Notes under the pieces: generated by a model
Database searches by the model: none
Told to the model about the DNA's origin: nothing
Seen by the model: the letters and a program-made list of their open reading frames with translations, nothing else
Position numbers and translations under genes: made by a program
Assembly: GCA_900312665.1 (NCBI GenBank)
Contig: ONZQ02000001.1
Span: forward strand, 230,600 to 294,599
DNA: 64,000 nt
DNA from: Cephalotrichum gorgonifer
Taxonomy: Eukaryota; Ascomycota; Sordariomycetes; Microascales; Microascaceae
Direction of reading: 5' to 3'
Shown: positions 33,136 through 45,869 of the stretch, one piece after another
How the letters are laid out: every line of letters begins with the position of its first letter
Position numbering within the stretch: position 1 is the first letter of the stretch

Positions 33136-36108
33136 GGCGAGAAGATTGAAAATGTGGGGAAATGAAGCGGCAGGCGGTCGAGACTGACACTGAAACAGAC
33201 TCTTTAAATGCATCTATTCTTTGTCAATTTGTCATCTTGGAATCCTTCCATTCTACCCTCAAATATAAGCGTGAGATTTTAGTGCGTGTCAAGTATGACA
33301 GTGAGATTTTTAGTAATACGACCAACACCCACATTGCCATTACTCCAAACCACCAATCAAAAACGGTCCCCTTGGTTAACATGACTTCCGTGTGGGATCT
33401 AGGTTTCTTTTCTGCGGACGTAGGTTGTATCCCTTGTATTGAGGATTTTGGCCGGGAGTATGTATCTGCGGCCTACACGTGCGACGTCGGCGATCTGACA
33501 TGTTTGAAGACAAATAAGAACACGCCAACTTATCTGGCTCGTAATTGGGTAACTATTGGACGGCATTGAGGGGATTTTCTCCAAGCCTCTTGACACTCTA
33601 ACTATCCGTGATATCTTCAAAACTCCGAATCTCCACTGCGTAGGGAACAGTCGATGTCGTGGTCGAGTCTCGAGTCAATAGGTCAAAGGGCGCGACCGGG
33701 AGACCTCATCGAAGATGTAGGTGGAGGAGTGAGGGCGTTCAGAGGTTAAAGTCACATTCTAGAGCCCGAGCCGGGCTGCCGAGCTCATGTACAAGCCGTA
33801 CAATTGGGCCAAAACAAATGGATCGTGTTCGGATGATTCTCTGTCCAGGTCAAGTACGTGAGAGAGCATGATCCTGAGGTTGCGAAGGTCTTAGGGATCT
33901 TATACCTTTACGAAGGGTGAGGAAAAGGCCTCAAACTTGTAACAGTGGGGCGTGGCACTACAAGAATCCCGTAAGACGCACGTCTGTCACTAAACCATCG
34001 GACCGGGCCGACTCCGGCCTCTCCGAGCCATTGTACCGGGTTCTCCACCCTGCACCGCGTCACTCCAGAATACATGTAACCAATCGGGGCAAAAATATAC
34101 AATATTCCAGTCAGCAATTGCAAACCGAATTGCTCCCCAAACGACTTCTACGTAAAAGCTTCGAATCGGGCTCGTCTTGGCAAGTGGGGCTTTACACTCG
34201 TATATTCCAGATCCGTAAGCGTAGGTCCATATACCTAGGCTTGTTAGAAATGGATATTTCGGGCGCGACCTTGTTATCTCAGCGCCAAATGATTAACCTG
34301 AGACAGACCTCCGGCAGCCGTATCACAGAATTAGTCAGAAATCCCAATGAAAACCGCACGGCTGGTGTATCAAACCACGTAAATTGTATCACATTCTACG
34401 TCGTACAAGGGAAAGCAATGTTCCCTGTCCAAAACAACGCGACGCAAAAAAAAATCGATAAAAAGAAATACACTCAAAGAAGTAAAGATGGAAAAATCAT
34501 GTACTTGGAGAGGGAAAGAAATATGCTCAAAGAAACCGAGAGAAAGATCAAAAAAATACATGTATACTCGGAAGAAGCCAAGAGAGAAAAGAAATCGGTT
34601 GGAAGAAGTTAAGGGAGAAAGAAAACGGATATGACCGTAGAGTACCTCTTCTACGTCTCCGTTCCCAAATTAAACCGTATCCAAGGTATATCCAAGCGTG
34701 CGCCAACATCAGCAAACCCCCTCCTTTCCACCGCAAGAGCCCGCAACCTACAAGGGTCCCTTGGGGAGAAGCTCCAAACAAACACGGTTCTCCGTATAGA
34801 GCTCTTTTCCATTCAGTATAGTGTGGCCATTATCTCCGACTTCGTGAGCCGCCTTGGTGCCCATAGGGTATAGCCTTTCGAGGTGGCCTATGGATCCCTC
34901 GTCAGCTTCCGGAAGGAATGGGGAGACAGAAACTGCGCGGGGCGGGGCGGGGCGGTCAACCTGTAGGTCATAATCATGGCCAAAGTTCTGTTGCAGGACT
35001 TGCTCTAGCTTCCTTGCGCTGATTCGGCTTCCTCGTATCACCTGCGGTTGGCGGTCATAATGTGAGCCTTGTTCACTTCCATCGGACTCGGAGTCGAATC
35101 CGGGGTGGTAGTATTCCCGGAATTGGCGGCGTGTCCTTGATAGAAAATGGTCGAAAATTCCTTGAAGAGGCTTCATGAGTTGGGTCTCGGACTACCTCAA
35201 GGTAGCGGTCGAGTTTGGTAGCTTGTAGACAGGGACTGTGTCTTCTATTGGGCTCTTTCTGCCCTCTGAGCATGGAATTGGAAAGACATTAGCAATGAAA
35301 GGGTCATAATCTTCTCCATGACATGGAAAAGAATACCGGGATCCATGACTTATACCCGGAATGGGCAAAGTACCTAGGGGTTGTATATCTGGTAGCCCGA
35401 CGACTCCCCCGCTCATCCAGCTTGTCGTGGCTGACCAATTGAAGCCAGAGTAATTCAATCTCGGTGTCTGATACCGCCACACCCACTCGAGGTGGTGTGA
35501 AGCCTCCATCACCTGCAGGAAAAAGATGCCTTTGTCCAATGGAACACCTGACGAGCAAAGCAACCGTGCCGCTGTCACATTCCCACCCCACCCCCCACCC
35601 CCCAATATAGGCACCTTAATACAAGTGTCCTGCAGACTTGCTGTTCGGTACAATTTCTTCCTCTCCATGGTGTAATCTCTGGCCACCTGAACTCACCTCG
35701 CCACCGCCTCTATTGAGCCCTAACTGGGTTTATTGGCACTTCGGTACCGCCCATTGGTCATGATCAGCAGTCGCCCCATTCAAAAACACCGCATTAGCCT
35801 TGGCCCGTTCTTTCGCAAGCGACGTCGACCCTCTGGAGGCTGAAGGCGGTGGCTGGTTATCCCAGGCAAAACGCGTGGGAAGGCTGTAGGAAGGGGGAGG
35901 TGAAAGAAGAGCGGGGGATGCAAGGGAAAGAGGGAGGAGTGAGGAGGGCCTTTGGGGCGGTCAGTCTGTCTCTGCCATGGCATGGCGAGCGTCATTTCTC
36001 TGCGAGTCTTGTTTTGTCATGTAGCAGACGTTGGCCAAAAGTCTCGTGGCAAACAAGCAAGTATCATATGACTCAGTAACTTCCACAATCCACCCCTAAA
36101 GTGTCAGG
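33136..36108. other. Gene-poor stretch; two weak minus-strand frames
   Basis: No recognised gene. Minus-strand frames at 34748-35176 (RISARKLEQVLQQNFGHDYD) and 35192-35686 look partly protein-like but could not be joined with normal introns. The plus frame at 33381-33569 (62 codons) and the purine-rich stretch at 34440-34640 have no motif. The region may hold one small gene or relics. Confidence 0.35.
34748..35176 (-). CDS. Possible small hypothetical protein
   Basis: An ATG-started frame of 142 codons. It contains ISARKLEQVLQQNFGHDYD, reminiscent of a short helix-rich motif in uncharacterised fungal proteins, and an acidic linker. No signal peptide or catalytic motif. It may instead be the last exon of a gene beginning in the frame at 35686-35192, but no normal-length intron joins them. 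Confidence 0.3.
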   Translation of the reverse strand: MKPLQGIFDHFLSRTRRQFREYYHPGFDSESDGSEQGSHYDRQPQVIRGSRISARKLEQVLQQNFGHDYDLQVDRPAPPRAVSVSPFLPEADEGSIGHLERLYPMGTKAAHEVGDNGHTILNGKELYTENRVCLELLPKGPL

Positions 36109-37988
36109 ATGAGCGGAAAAGCGATGTCCCGGGACTACATCTCCGGTATAGTACGGCGAGCATCCGAGACACCACCCGATGATAGCAGCAAGCGATTCGT
36201 GAGCCGGGAGGCGTTAATCCGCGACCTGGACAAGCAGACGGTCACCTCACTCCTGCAAACGTCCTTTCCCGAGGGAAGTGACGATGCTAATGCCCTAGCT
36301 ATGGATTTTGTGGCTGCGGCCGCCTACATAAGTCCACCCAAAGGTGCCTGCAAATGCAGGAGGCCGAGATGTACCGGTGCGCGGATCATCTTTGTTACAC
36401 TGTCGCTCATCGCGCGCGAGGACTGCATCGGGGCCTTTTTTCGGAGTGAGATATGCGACTATGACCTACCCTACTCTGTGAAACGGACGCCCCTCGCCCA
36501 TCACGGGGGGCTCCCTTCGGATCCCCAGACGCACCTCGCAGCTTGCGAGGGAGCCATTTCAACTCCCCCACCGGAATCCCAACAATGGAGCGAAAAGGAG
36601 AAGCAGCTGTTTTGCCACTTCCAATGGACTATGCTTTCGCCATATATTGAAAACACGAAACTTGCCGACATCAAGACGGAAAATTTCAATGCCGAGGCCT
36701 GTTTACCCTGGTCGGAGTACGGGGACACGCTACAGGAGGAATGTGACGATACCCTCGAGGACGACGACCAATGTAATCTGAGCCCAAGCTTCATTAGAAA
36801 AGTCAAGATTAGCAGGGAACACAATAACTTCGTAAGTCCGCACGCCTGCTCTCCCTTTACTTCCACCCTCGCCCATGTATTATAAGTTTATTTCCACTGC
36901 TAACAAGGTGGGTGGCCCCTCGCCCCCGTATAGGGAGACAGGTATTTAGCGCTCAAGGGCCAGCGGTCACGAGTTCTCGGCTGGGACACGTTCGATGAGG
37001 AGGTTAGCGGATATAGGAGAACGGCTGTCCCTCACGAGAACATCGTCACGTTACTCGCAGCGTTCAAGCACTCGGGGAGTAACCACATCCTGTTGCCATG
37101 GGCTGAGGGCGGAAACTTGGAAGACCTGTGGAAGAAATATAGCAAGCCTCAGGAGCCAGGGCCGGCCCCTCAGATCCCTCTGTGGTGCACCTCCGACTGG
37201 GTATGGAATCAATGCCGCGGCCTTGCCGACGGTCTTTCCTTCATACATGGTTTTCAGGCTGCCCCAGGAGTCGTGCCCCAGCTCCACGCAGATATCCAAC
37301 CCAGGAACATCCTCTGCTTCGAGACAAAAGGCCATGACGGAAACCCATCATATACCCTCAAGATCACCGATTTTGAGTTCTCCGTCCCGTTCACGAAGCC
37401 CGGCGCCATTGTCAAGATCCCCATAGGGCACGAGGCGCCAACATATCACCCGCCGGAAAACTGGAAATACGAGAAAGTCCGTAAGCAGCGGGTACATCGC
37501 GTATCGCAGAACTGGGACGTCTGGTGTCTCGGGTGCGTCTATCTCGAGTTCCTGTCCTGGTTCTTGTACGGACACGAGAAGGGGGTCGATCGTTTCGCGG
37601 ATGAACGCATGGCCGAGGTGCATGAGAAGGATGCTCTTGAGATGTTGAACTCCAAACGTAAGGACCAGGCTTTTTTCCGAGTCATGCTCGAGTCGCCTCC
37701 GTTGATCAAGTATCTGTTTCACTCTCGCCGCAAGAGCGTAGGGTTCGAGATCAGGCAGAGAGTAGTCAAGGTGGGTTTTTTTGTCAAAAGAGATCCCCAT
37801 TTTCCTTCCGTCTTTTGTACTAACATTCCCGTTTGTCGGAAAAGCAATACAAGCGACTACAACGGGACTACGGAGAGGACCGAATGAAAGGGCTGGTCGA
37901 GTTTATAGATCAGCACATGTTAGTCGTTGATATCACTCGAAGGTATACATCGGAAGGGGTTCTCCGGTTCTTCAACCCCGCAGAATAA
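36109..37988 (+). CDS. Divergent protein-kinase-like protein with long N-terminal region
   Basis: A protein of 567 residues in three exons (36109-36831, 36934-37770, 37845-37988). The N-terminal 240 residues include a cysteine cluster (CKCRRPRCTG) and resemble the leader of fungal kinase-like proteins. The kinase part has LALKGQRSR (putative Lys), FDEEV (helix C), HENIVTLLAAFKHSG, LPWAEGGNLEDLWKKY, the catalytic loop LHADIQPRNILCF, KITDFEFSVPF in place of DFG, and EAPTYHPPENW with WDVWCLGCVYLEFLSW. There is no clear Gly-rich loop. The catalytic Asp is kept but Lys is Gln (HADIQ) and DFG is DFE. Activity may be weak or lost. Function unknown. Confidence 0.75.
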
Positions 37989-39462
37989 TGTCAAATTCAT
38001 AAAATTCCAAAACAAACAAGCGTGGGGCCTGTAGTAGTGTTGTCATCGTCTCGTGAATTCCAAGCTTCGAAATCGTACGCCCTCTCCTCCGTCCGAAGCA
38101 AACCTCATCCCACATTGTCAACCGAACTGGCCGCACCTGTGTCCACACACCGTAACAAACCGTTGTCCTATGGATGGAACGACGCCAACTGCCATCTTCC
38201 CGTGGCTACTCCTCCTCCCCGCTTGACAAGTCTTCGCCTTGTGATCGTGCGTTTTTAATGCACCGGATAATGAGCTTCCGCTCATGCTATGAGTACCGAC
38301 TAAGTATAGTAACACATTATTAAAGAAAGTGGGCAACCAGTACTCACTTTATCCATGGCACGGTTCATATCGACATGTATGATACCTTGGCCTTTCCACT
38401 ATTATATGTTCCAGTTCCTTCTCGTCAGTTCCCGGAGAACGTGTATAAGATTGACAGGATACATCGATAGTGAACTTGGTGAAGACTGGGCGAATGACTC
38501 ACGATTACATCAAATTCTTCACTGCGGAGGCCCAGGTGCTCCTTTATCCCTCTGGTGACAATATCGGTTTTGGCGTATCGATGCCTGAACTTTTCCGTGT
38601 GTGTAAACTTGGCCATTGTTTCTTCGTTTTTCCACTTCAGACCAGGGAGCCAGCTGAGGAACCTGGAAAGTCGGCTCTCTTCGGGGTGGGTCACACGGAA
38701 AGACATGGGTTCGGCCTCGGGTAGTTCCCGTGAACGAAACGGTGCTGAGAGTTTATATAGATCGAATAAGAGGTGCTGAGACTCTTCCTCGGACTTTTTA
38801 AGCCGCAGAGTTGCTACAGTGTATCAATCCTCGGTTTCCGATATGATATATGGCTTTCTCACCCGTGTTGCAGTACGGAAGTACACCGGGGAGAAATATG
38901 ATAGGCCGTCCTGCAGTTCGGTTGCAGGCCGGTACCCTTTTCCTGAATTCTGATTAGACTAGGCTCGAAGCCATGGGTAAAGTAGAGACTCGATTAGGTG
39001 GGGGAGGATTAAATGCGGAGGCAGGCTAGGGTCGAGGGGGGTATGCTGGAGGGTGTCCATGCATGAAAGTAGAGACTCGGCAGAGGGTGAAAGTGCGAGA
39101 GAGATGGTGTGGGGGCTCTTATATGCATGCCACGAGGTCCTGCTGTTCTTGATTCGGCAGGGGTGGCACAACAGCCCACGGGTCATGATCAAGTATATAA
39201 ATTGACGCCCGTGGCGCAGCCTGCCTCGAATTATGTCACCTAGCAGAGTGCAAAAATGCCATAATGAGGCGGATGGACTGTGGTTCGTGACTTGGCGCCT
39301 GGACTTTGGGCAGCGCAGATTTATACCCAGAGCGGGGGGCATCGCCTGGCTCAGATTGCACGCCTGTGTTTCCAGTTTTTTCCGTTGATACAGGCAGTTG
39401 GCACAATAATTACCACTCTCGGTAGTTTTGTGTCTTCAGAATACTCCCCGCAATCAAACATC
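37989..39462. other. Intergenic; one weak minus-strand frame
   Basis: A minus-strand frame at 38425-38706 (94 codons, LSRFLSWLPGLKWKNEE) has protein-like composition but no recognised motif. A cluster of TATATAAG-like sequence occurs near 39190-39200. Otherwise nothing is seen. Confidence 0.35.
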
Positions 39463-41209
39463 ATGGACTGGCTTAACGTGAGGAACGATTTCAGCGAGTC
39501 GGATCTCGGGCAGTTCAACTTCTCCGCAGACCTCCGGTTCTCCATTCGGACTTTCCACATTCAGAGACCTCAAACGGTGAGTACCTGAGATGAACGTCGT
39601 GAGACCGAACCTGTTTTCAGAGCGCTTATGAATTTGGATCTCATACAGGACGGAAGTAAACCGGAAAAATCCTTCAAAGCCAAGGAAGAATACGTGGCGT
39701 GGCTGGAGCAGGTTCGATACCTTGGACAAGATCACGTTATGGATCTTTCATATGCATCTAACGACGTGAGCAGGTGGTGCCATCGCCAACGGATAGATCT
39801 CCCAGCTTAGTCCTGGTTGTTCACCCTAGGATAACGAGCGGCACAGAACCGGCCGCCCAGGCGAACCCCGGCGTTACGTCGCTACGGCAAACTAAAGACA
39901 CTTTTCGAAAGGCAGCGGCACATCTGTTCCAGCACAGATCCATCTGCGATGTGATATGTCGAGTCTCCACGGCAGTGTTTACCACCCACGAGGTCATCTG
40001 GGGCACAGACAATCAGGAGCATGGCCCGTCGATTGGTGAGTTGCAACTCTAGTAGAAACCTGTATACCCTCGGCACGACCCTAGGCTCGCTGACGTACAT
40101 GTCAAATACAGTATATAACTTCATGTCGGACACCGAATCCACGGAGAATGAAGATCTGGACGACTTGATTATGTCGGTAACGTGGTTTCCACTATCACGG
40201 AAGGCATTCGGCACCATCTACGGCTGCCAAGACGAACCTGGAAAGCAGGTCAGACGATTTATGCGCAGGATCGAAGATGCGCAGACGGCGCTCCACCCGC
40301 TTCTCATGCCTATGATTTTCTTCGAGTTAGAAAGGACACGCCTACTGAACTGCTTTGAGGAGAAGCAGTCCGACATATACCAAAAGATACTGGAGATGGA
40401 GAGGGGGTTAAGGAGGCAGGTGAAAATCCGGGATTCGAACTCGGGAGAGAAGCACAGCAACGACGAAGCCGATAATAGGCATGAGATTACAGAGCTATGG
40501 ATGCAGGCTAGTTCCCAGAGGACAGGGATCGTGAGCCTAAAGGTCCAGCTCGGGAGGATGGTCGAGCACTCGAAATGGCTATCCGCGGAGTACTTTGCGA
40601 AGAAGTCCGACGGGGCGGACCCGTTTGCCAAGGAGCGCAAGGTCGGCGAGATGATTGAGACAAGACTGCAGGCAATCATGGCTGAGTGCGATAGCAAAGC
40701 AAGGTCATTTGATACCCTCCTAGGGGGTATGGGCTTGGCTACACAGATGGTATGTATGAAGTGCTGTGTGTGTGTGTGTGTGTGAACGTGGTGGCCGTCT
40801 GGGAAAAAAGCTGACGCTTATCGGCATAGGAGTGGAATTATCATTCTCGAATGGATGCGAAAGCTACCTACACCATCACCTCGCTCGCCAAGAAGGATAG
40901 CGGACAAATGAGGACCATCGCAGTCCTGGGAATGGTATTCCTGCCACCGACGTTTCTCGCGGTAAGACCATACTAAGTCTTCGTTATTTTGATCCTGGCT
41001 GCTTCGATGTAGAGCTCTTTCTAACACTGTGCAAGACCGTCTTCTCCATGTCGTTCTTCAAGTGGATCCCGGAAGATAGCAACCAGGTCGTATCACCTTT
41101 CATAGCTATATGGGGGGTTTTAGCTATTGGCCTTATGCTGTTTCTCCGTTGGAGATGGGCAGGGTTATGGAACAACGAAGACAGAAACGACGAGACTCCG
41201 CCCGTGTAG
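39463..41209 (+). CDS. CorA-like membrane protein (Mg2+/metal transporter superfamily)
   Basis: ATG at 39463 starts MDWLNVRNDFSESDLG. Exons 39463-39576, 39649-39765, about 39804-40035, 40112-40749, 40830-40961 and 41036-41209. The C-terminal pair of membrane segments (MRTIAVLGMVFLPPTFLATV and VVSPFIAIWGVLAIGLMLFL), separated by FSMSFFKWIP and preceded by a long charged helical domain, is the CorA layout. The family GMN signature is absent, as in many fungal relatives. Splicing between 39765 and 39804 is a problem: only a 30-40 nt intron or a frameshift joins VMDLSYASND to LVLVVHPRITSG. Transport activity is unproven. Confidence 0.75.
40765..40784. repeat. (TG)n microsatellite inside an intron
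   Basis: About ten TG units lie inside the fourth intron of the CorA-like gene. Confidence 0.85.
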
Positions 41210-41600
41210 TCGTGGAGTGACCAACAGCACGGTCGACGGAGGTGGAGTTAGTATACTAGGGAAGCAACCGTTCAAGGGTTACCAAAAACAATATTATTTC
41301 TAGGCGGGGCTTAACTTCCCCCACACATCCTTGGCGGACAGAGGAGACTCTCCCTCCGGACGTGCGGCCCCGCCAGCCGTCCAGCGGCGACAGTTGCATG
41401 GTAGTATTCCCGGAGCCAACAGAGCCGAGAAAAAACTTGGCATCAATCCTTCGAGACTTCATGTCAGCTGTCACCTTCAGAGCCTTCGAAAACTTCCCCA
41501 GCTTTTACCAAAAACTCTAGACAACGCTTCACGGGCTAGCCAATGAATCTCGTCCCATCATCTATCCAATTGCTATATCCACCATAACATAACCGCCACG

Positions 41601-42479
41601 ATGAGATTCCCCGTCTTCCTCCTCGCCCTCCTCCAGCCCTCCTCCTGTCAGCGCAGACCGCGAACGCCGATCGGGAGCTCCCCGCCGATCTCCAAGTCGA
41701 GCTCCTCTTCCCGCGCGACGCGTGAACGTATGCGCCGACGCAACTATTACCCATCGTCTTCGGCGTGGACAACCTCGATGCCATCTGGTCCGTGGACGTC
41801 AGCCTCTACGTGATGTTGTCGAAGGTCAACCTACAGAACATGAGCGAACCCGCGCAAATATGGCAGGACGTCAGCCTCCGCTCCACAGAGTTTGAAGAGG
41901 CCCTCGGGCAGGCGCCGGGGCAGCAATACTTCCACTTCCCGGCGGTCAACGTGACCAAAGGCACTGCGGGCTACTTCAAGCTCGAGTGGCAGATTGTCCT
42001 CGAACACCGGTCCCTCGCCAACAGTACAGGCCCGGAGGAGGACACCGGAAACCCAGTGTGGTGGGATGTGCTCGACGGATACCCCCCGCGCATGGCCCTG
42101 TTCAGAACGATGGAAGGGTCCCAGCTTGCCGACGTCGAGGCGGCCATCGCCCCGTGCCCGGAGCTTAACGAAGGTAACTCGGCCGTGGTTCTTCGTTACC
42201 AAAGTAAGGAAGACATATACCTATGGCGAGCCATGCCCAGTATTCGAGACGGACATCGAGCCGACAAGGTGCGCCTTTACTTCGGTTGCTAAGGAGCTTG
42301 CTGCGAACGTCTCTGCGGCAGTGTTGGACGAGATGGGGTGTGACGAGGGTGATTTGCGGACCATCACTGGGCCGTGCCCGAAGAAGGAGGAGGAGAACAT
42401 GGCGTCGCCACAAAGCGCGGGCTTTGGGCTGATATGGGCATTACCAGCCCTTGCTTTTGCTGCAATGAACGTTCTTTGA
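41601..42479 (+). pseudogene. DUF7136-type secreted protein, broken copy
   Basis: The order of parts matches the intact gene at 8571-9440, but in three registers. A signal peptide (MRFPVFLLALLQP) begins at 41601. One base out of register the reading continues LLSAQTANADRELPADLQVE and LLFPRDA, meets TGA at about 41731, and resumes TYAPTQLLPIVFGVDNLDAI. It then runs to SAVVLRYQ, where a second shift near 42205-42225 is needed to reach YGEPCPVFETDIEPTRCAF, DEMGCDEGDLRTITGPCP and a hydrophobic GPI-type tail (LIWALPALAFAAMNVL). Two shifts plus one stop argue for a pseudogene. The remaining codons are well preserved, so decay is recent. Confidence 0.7.
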
Positions 42480-42960
42480 GCAGCTATATACGTTCATATC
42501 GTGTCTCATTACCCCAGAGGTCCCCAGGGCGCATTCTAGGTTTTACCGTTAGCATATACTGTACCAATTGTCAATATCGGACTCTATTAATATCAATATC
42601 AACATGCAGTTAATTAGTCTGGGAATGAGCTACCATGTCAAACTCAAGCTTCAGTGCTACATATATGGTGCCATATTCGAGGACTAATCTCGACATGCAA
42701 GGTATTAAATTCAACTTCATGGTCTTGATGTCAGGGGAGAGCATACTTGATGAGCTTCAGCTTCTCCTACCAAACAGATACGGGGTTCGATACGATGTTG
42801 TACATCCATTGTCCAGCCGCAGTGGAAGGTCCCAAACGCAACTATGGTATGGGAAGATCGTATCTATAACTACAATATAACATTTTCCCCTGCAGTAAGC
42901 GTACCAAGTACCCATCAAATCAAAAATGAAACCAGCGCAGTTTCATTTCCATGTCCCAGC

Positions 42961-45471
42961 TCATAGTTCTACGTCTTGAAACAGCATCCCAGTTCCGTAA
43001 CCCTCTGTCATGGGAAGATATTGTTCGGGCAATTCCATGAACCGGTACTGGTTCTTGTCGGAAGAAACACCGGCGACTTCTCTGCCCGATAAAACACCAT
43101 TGTGCCCGGTGCCACCGTTCCCAATGTACTGGTCGAAGTAGGCATTGATCCCGGCCACATCCAGATCGGCAAAGTTGGGATCTGGGATCGAGAGTGGCGG
43201 TACATCTAGATCGAAATCGAAAGGTTCCTGCCGTTGCGGACCTTTCATGCTAAGGCCAGGAACAACAGCAGGTTTCGGTTCTTTCGTGGTAGGTTCCGCA
43301 GCAACCGCAGCCAGCGAGGAAGCACTGGGATTGGCAGAACCGGCAGAGCGAAACTGGTGAAAGAGCTTCGTCTGCGCTTCATTTACGAGACTGAGGATGC
43401 GCTCTTTGCTGACAATGCCGTGTCTTCGGAGCTCGTCTTCGAGCAGAGTGCCGAGCAAACCCGGCATCTCCCCCGCCAAGAACTGCTCGTACTTGTTCAG
43501 TTGCTCGGTCTCTGAGCTCTGGTCTGGTAGAGGCTGTTGTTCTGCCTCGGACAGGTTCCAATCTAGACCTAGTTAGCGAAAATTGAATAGACACCAAGGA
43601 TAAATCAGATTGGGAACGAAAGGGGTGAAGAAGACTTTGACGAACATGGGCAGGGCACCTCCTCATCGGTCATTTCTGGCCATATCATCTTGTATACGGC
43701 CCGGCACTTCTCGTACTCGGTGTTCCCCATCTTCTTCTTGGATCGTAGCAGCCTCTCTTGACTTGGCTGAATGCCCTCGATGGCTCGGCGCTCTCCGACC
43801 ACGCACGGAATAGGGGTTCGCTGGTGGGCTTCTAGGGATTCCTGGTTGGGGAAGGTCTCGGAGCAGCGAGCGCATGAGATTGGTTGGAGGTGCTTTCGGT
43901 AGAGATGCTCCCTATTTGCAAGTGTTAGATTTTGACGGCTCAGATTCCGTGTAGAATGTGGGTGGGGGTGCGAACTTCAGGCGGTGAACATTGGGCCACC
44001 AGCCCATACACTCCTTTTTGATACCATATATCAGCGGGAACCTCTTTCGAAACGGGCACGCAAATCCCAAGACCTCGGTGCCCGACATGCGGGGCCGCTT
44101 GGAGCCACCGCCACCGCCATTCTCACCATCGCCTTCCCCCCCATGATCATCGGGGAGTCGATTTCGCTTTCGGTTACTCCTAGCATCAGTATTTCGACGA
44201 TTCCCAGAAGGTAAAGACCTCACGAGATTCGTGGACTCGGGACCTGACAGTGGCTCGTCTTGTTGATCGCCGTCGGTTTCCGATGCTGCCGACTTCGGAT
44301 CCTGCTGGTGTTCGTTCTGTCGAAAGGCAAGCCAAATGTCGATGGACATTATGATTTTGGAAAGCAATAGCTTATCGTCTTCGCTGCTTTGACGGCTCCA
44401 TAGCTTCGGTTCGATGCCGCGCAGGACACGGCTCAGACTTGGTTGTGGAGGGGGCCGGTCTTCCCCTTCAGATGTACTCGACGCATCAAGATTCCTGATG
44501 TCGGTCGGATGGGACCCACTTGACTCTGATCTTGGTGACCCGGAAGCGTCATGGAACTCACCCCCGCCGGGATCTTCACAATCTGCGCCATATTAATATC
44601 CCAGAACACGTCACAACTGGAGAGGGAGTGTGGCACTTACATGGCGAGGCAGGTGCAGGTGTATCTGGGAAGAGAATATCCCACAGGGCATACCACCTCT
44701 GTGCTTCAGTTCCCCTATTTGCACCATCCTGGATGCGTTTCCTGAGTTCATTGCTAGGGTTGTGCGTGTCGAGCGGTTTTAACGTGCACGCTGGCTCTGC
44801 CCTCTGATGTGAAGAAAGCTCCTCTGGGGGAAACGATTCGCAGCAACGGGAGCACTTTTTAAGCAAATGATTTCGATATATATGCTCCCTAATCCAACGT
44901 CAGTAGGTGCAAATGTATGTAAACGAGGAAAATATGGCAAATATATAAACCCTTACTTGATTCTCGAAATGCTGCTCCAGCCTGAGTCCGGACATGACCT
45001 CCATGTCGTAGAAGAATATCTTGCGGCGTCATATTTGGAGTAGGGGCATGCAAAGGTGCGACTGGGATGGTTCCGACTTCTCTTCGAGCGCTTGGCACTT
45101 CGATGCTCGTCTTCATCACCGTCGTCGGTGCCACTGTCATCGCCCTCGAAATCGTCGCCAGGGGCGATGCGTCGCTTCCTATTCCCAGCTCCCGGCTGCT
45201 GCCTCGTCATCGATTGAGCCGCCTTCGGAGAAGACGAAGCGAAATACTCCTCTGCTCGGCCGCTATTCGACGATTTGACTCCCCTTTCCAGCACCCACCG
45301 ACTGCAGATGAACTGAAACGTGCCGGCTGACTCTTCCCTTGTCTTTTCGCCGACATATGCGCGGTTGTATCGGACGGCGGATGCGGAGCTCCATGGTTGT
45401 ATTTTTGTTAGCGGCTCTTGGCATGTAGGGCCGGAGGAATGAAGGCCGCGACGGGAAGCAGTTGCTGCCAT
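42961..45471 (-). CDS. C2H2-like zinc-finger protein with duplicated finger domain
   Basis: Five exons (45471-44957, 44888-44641, 44582-43976, 43911-43646, 43568-42961) sum to exactly 748 codons. Two copies of the same fungal domain are seen. Copy 1 has TFACPYSKYDAARY, then GWSSISRIKEHIYRNH, CSRCCESFPPEELSSHQR and WDILFPDTPAPASPY. Copy 2 has GFACPFRKRFPLIYG, then GWWPNVHRLKEHLYRKH, ISCARCSETFPNQESLEAHQR and YKMIWPEMTDEEVPCP. Each copy is split by an intron at the same codon (K-EH), so the duplication included the intron. Between them is a charged linker with basic nuclear-type stretches (NRKRNR; GGSKRPR). The acidic C-terminal part has FDFDLDVPPLSIPD. It is probably a nuclear DNA- or RNA-binding regulator. 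Two donors are unusual (GTTCGC, GTTCGT). Confidence 0.8.
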
Positions 45472-45869
45472 GGGGGGCTAGGCACAAGCTGTGTGATCAA
45501 GGGTGTGTGTATGCTTGATGATTTGGGTAAAACAAGCTTCAGCGTCGGAACTGCAGCCTGGTTTATGTACCTTAGGTACCTTGTCTTGGTAGATGAAAGG
45601 GTGAAGGAAGTAGGCCACTCTCGTTTCTGTACGATGACACTGTGGGTGGACAGGTATTTATGTACCTCCGACTAAGGGAGAAATGCGCAGCTGCGCAATT
45701 CTCCAGAGTGACATACGTAGCGGCTTCACGCACTCTCAGATGATTGGCTCGAGATACTAATACACACATGAGTTGGCCACAAACCCTGCATGCTGAGCTG
45801 AGCTAAGCAGTGTGATTTGGAATTGAAGAGCATAGTTTACAGAGAAGGCCGCTATGCTCCACGATCGTG
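45472..45869. other. Intergenic, no gene seen
   Basis: Probably the promoter of the zinc-finger gene; no recognisable frame. Confidence 0.4.

Noticed and set aside
34440..34640. Lys/Glu-rich C-terminal part of the 231-codon plus frame
   Set aside because: The stretch is purine-rich low-complexity DNA, which yields open frames by composition alone.
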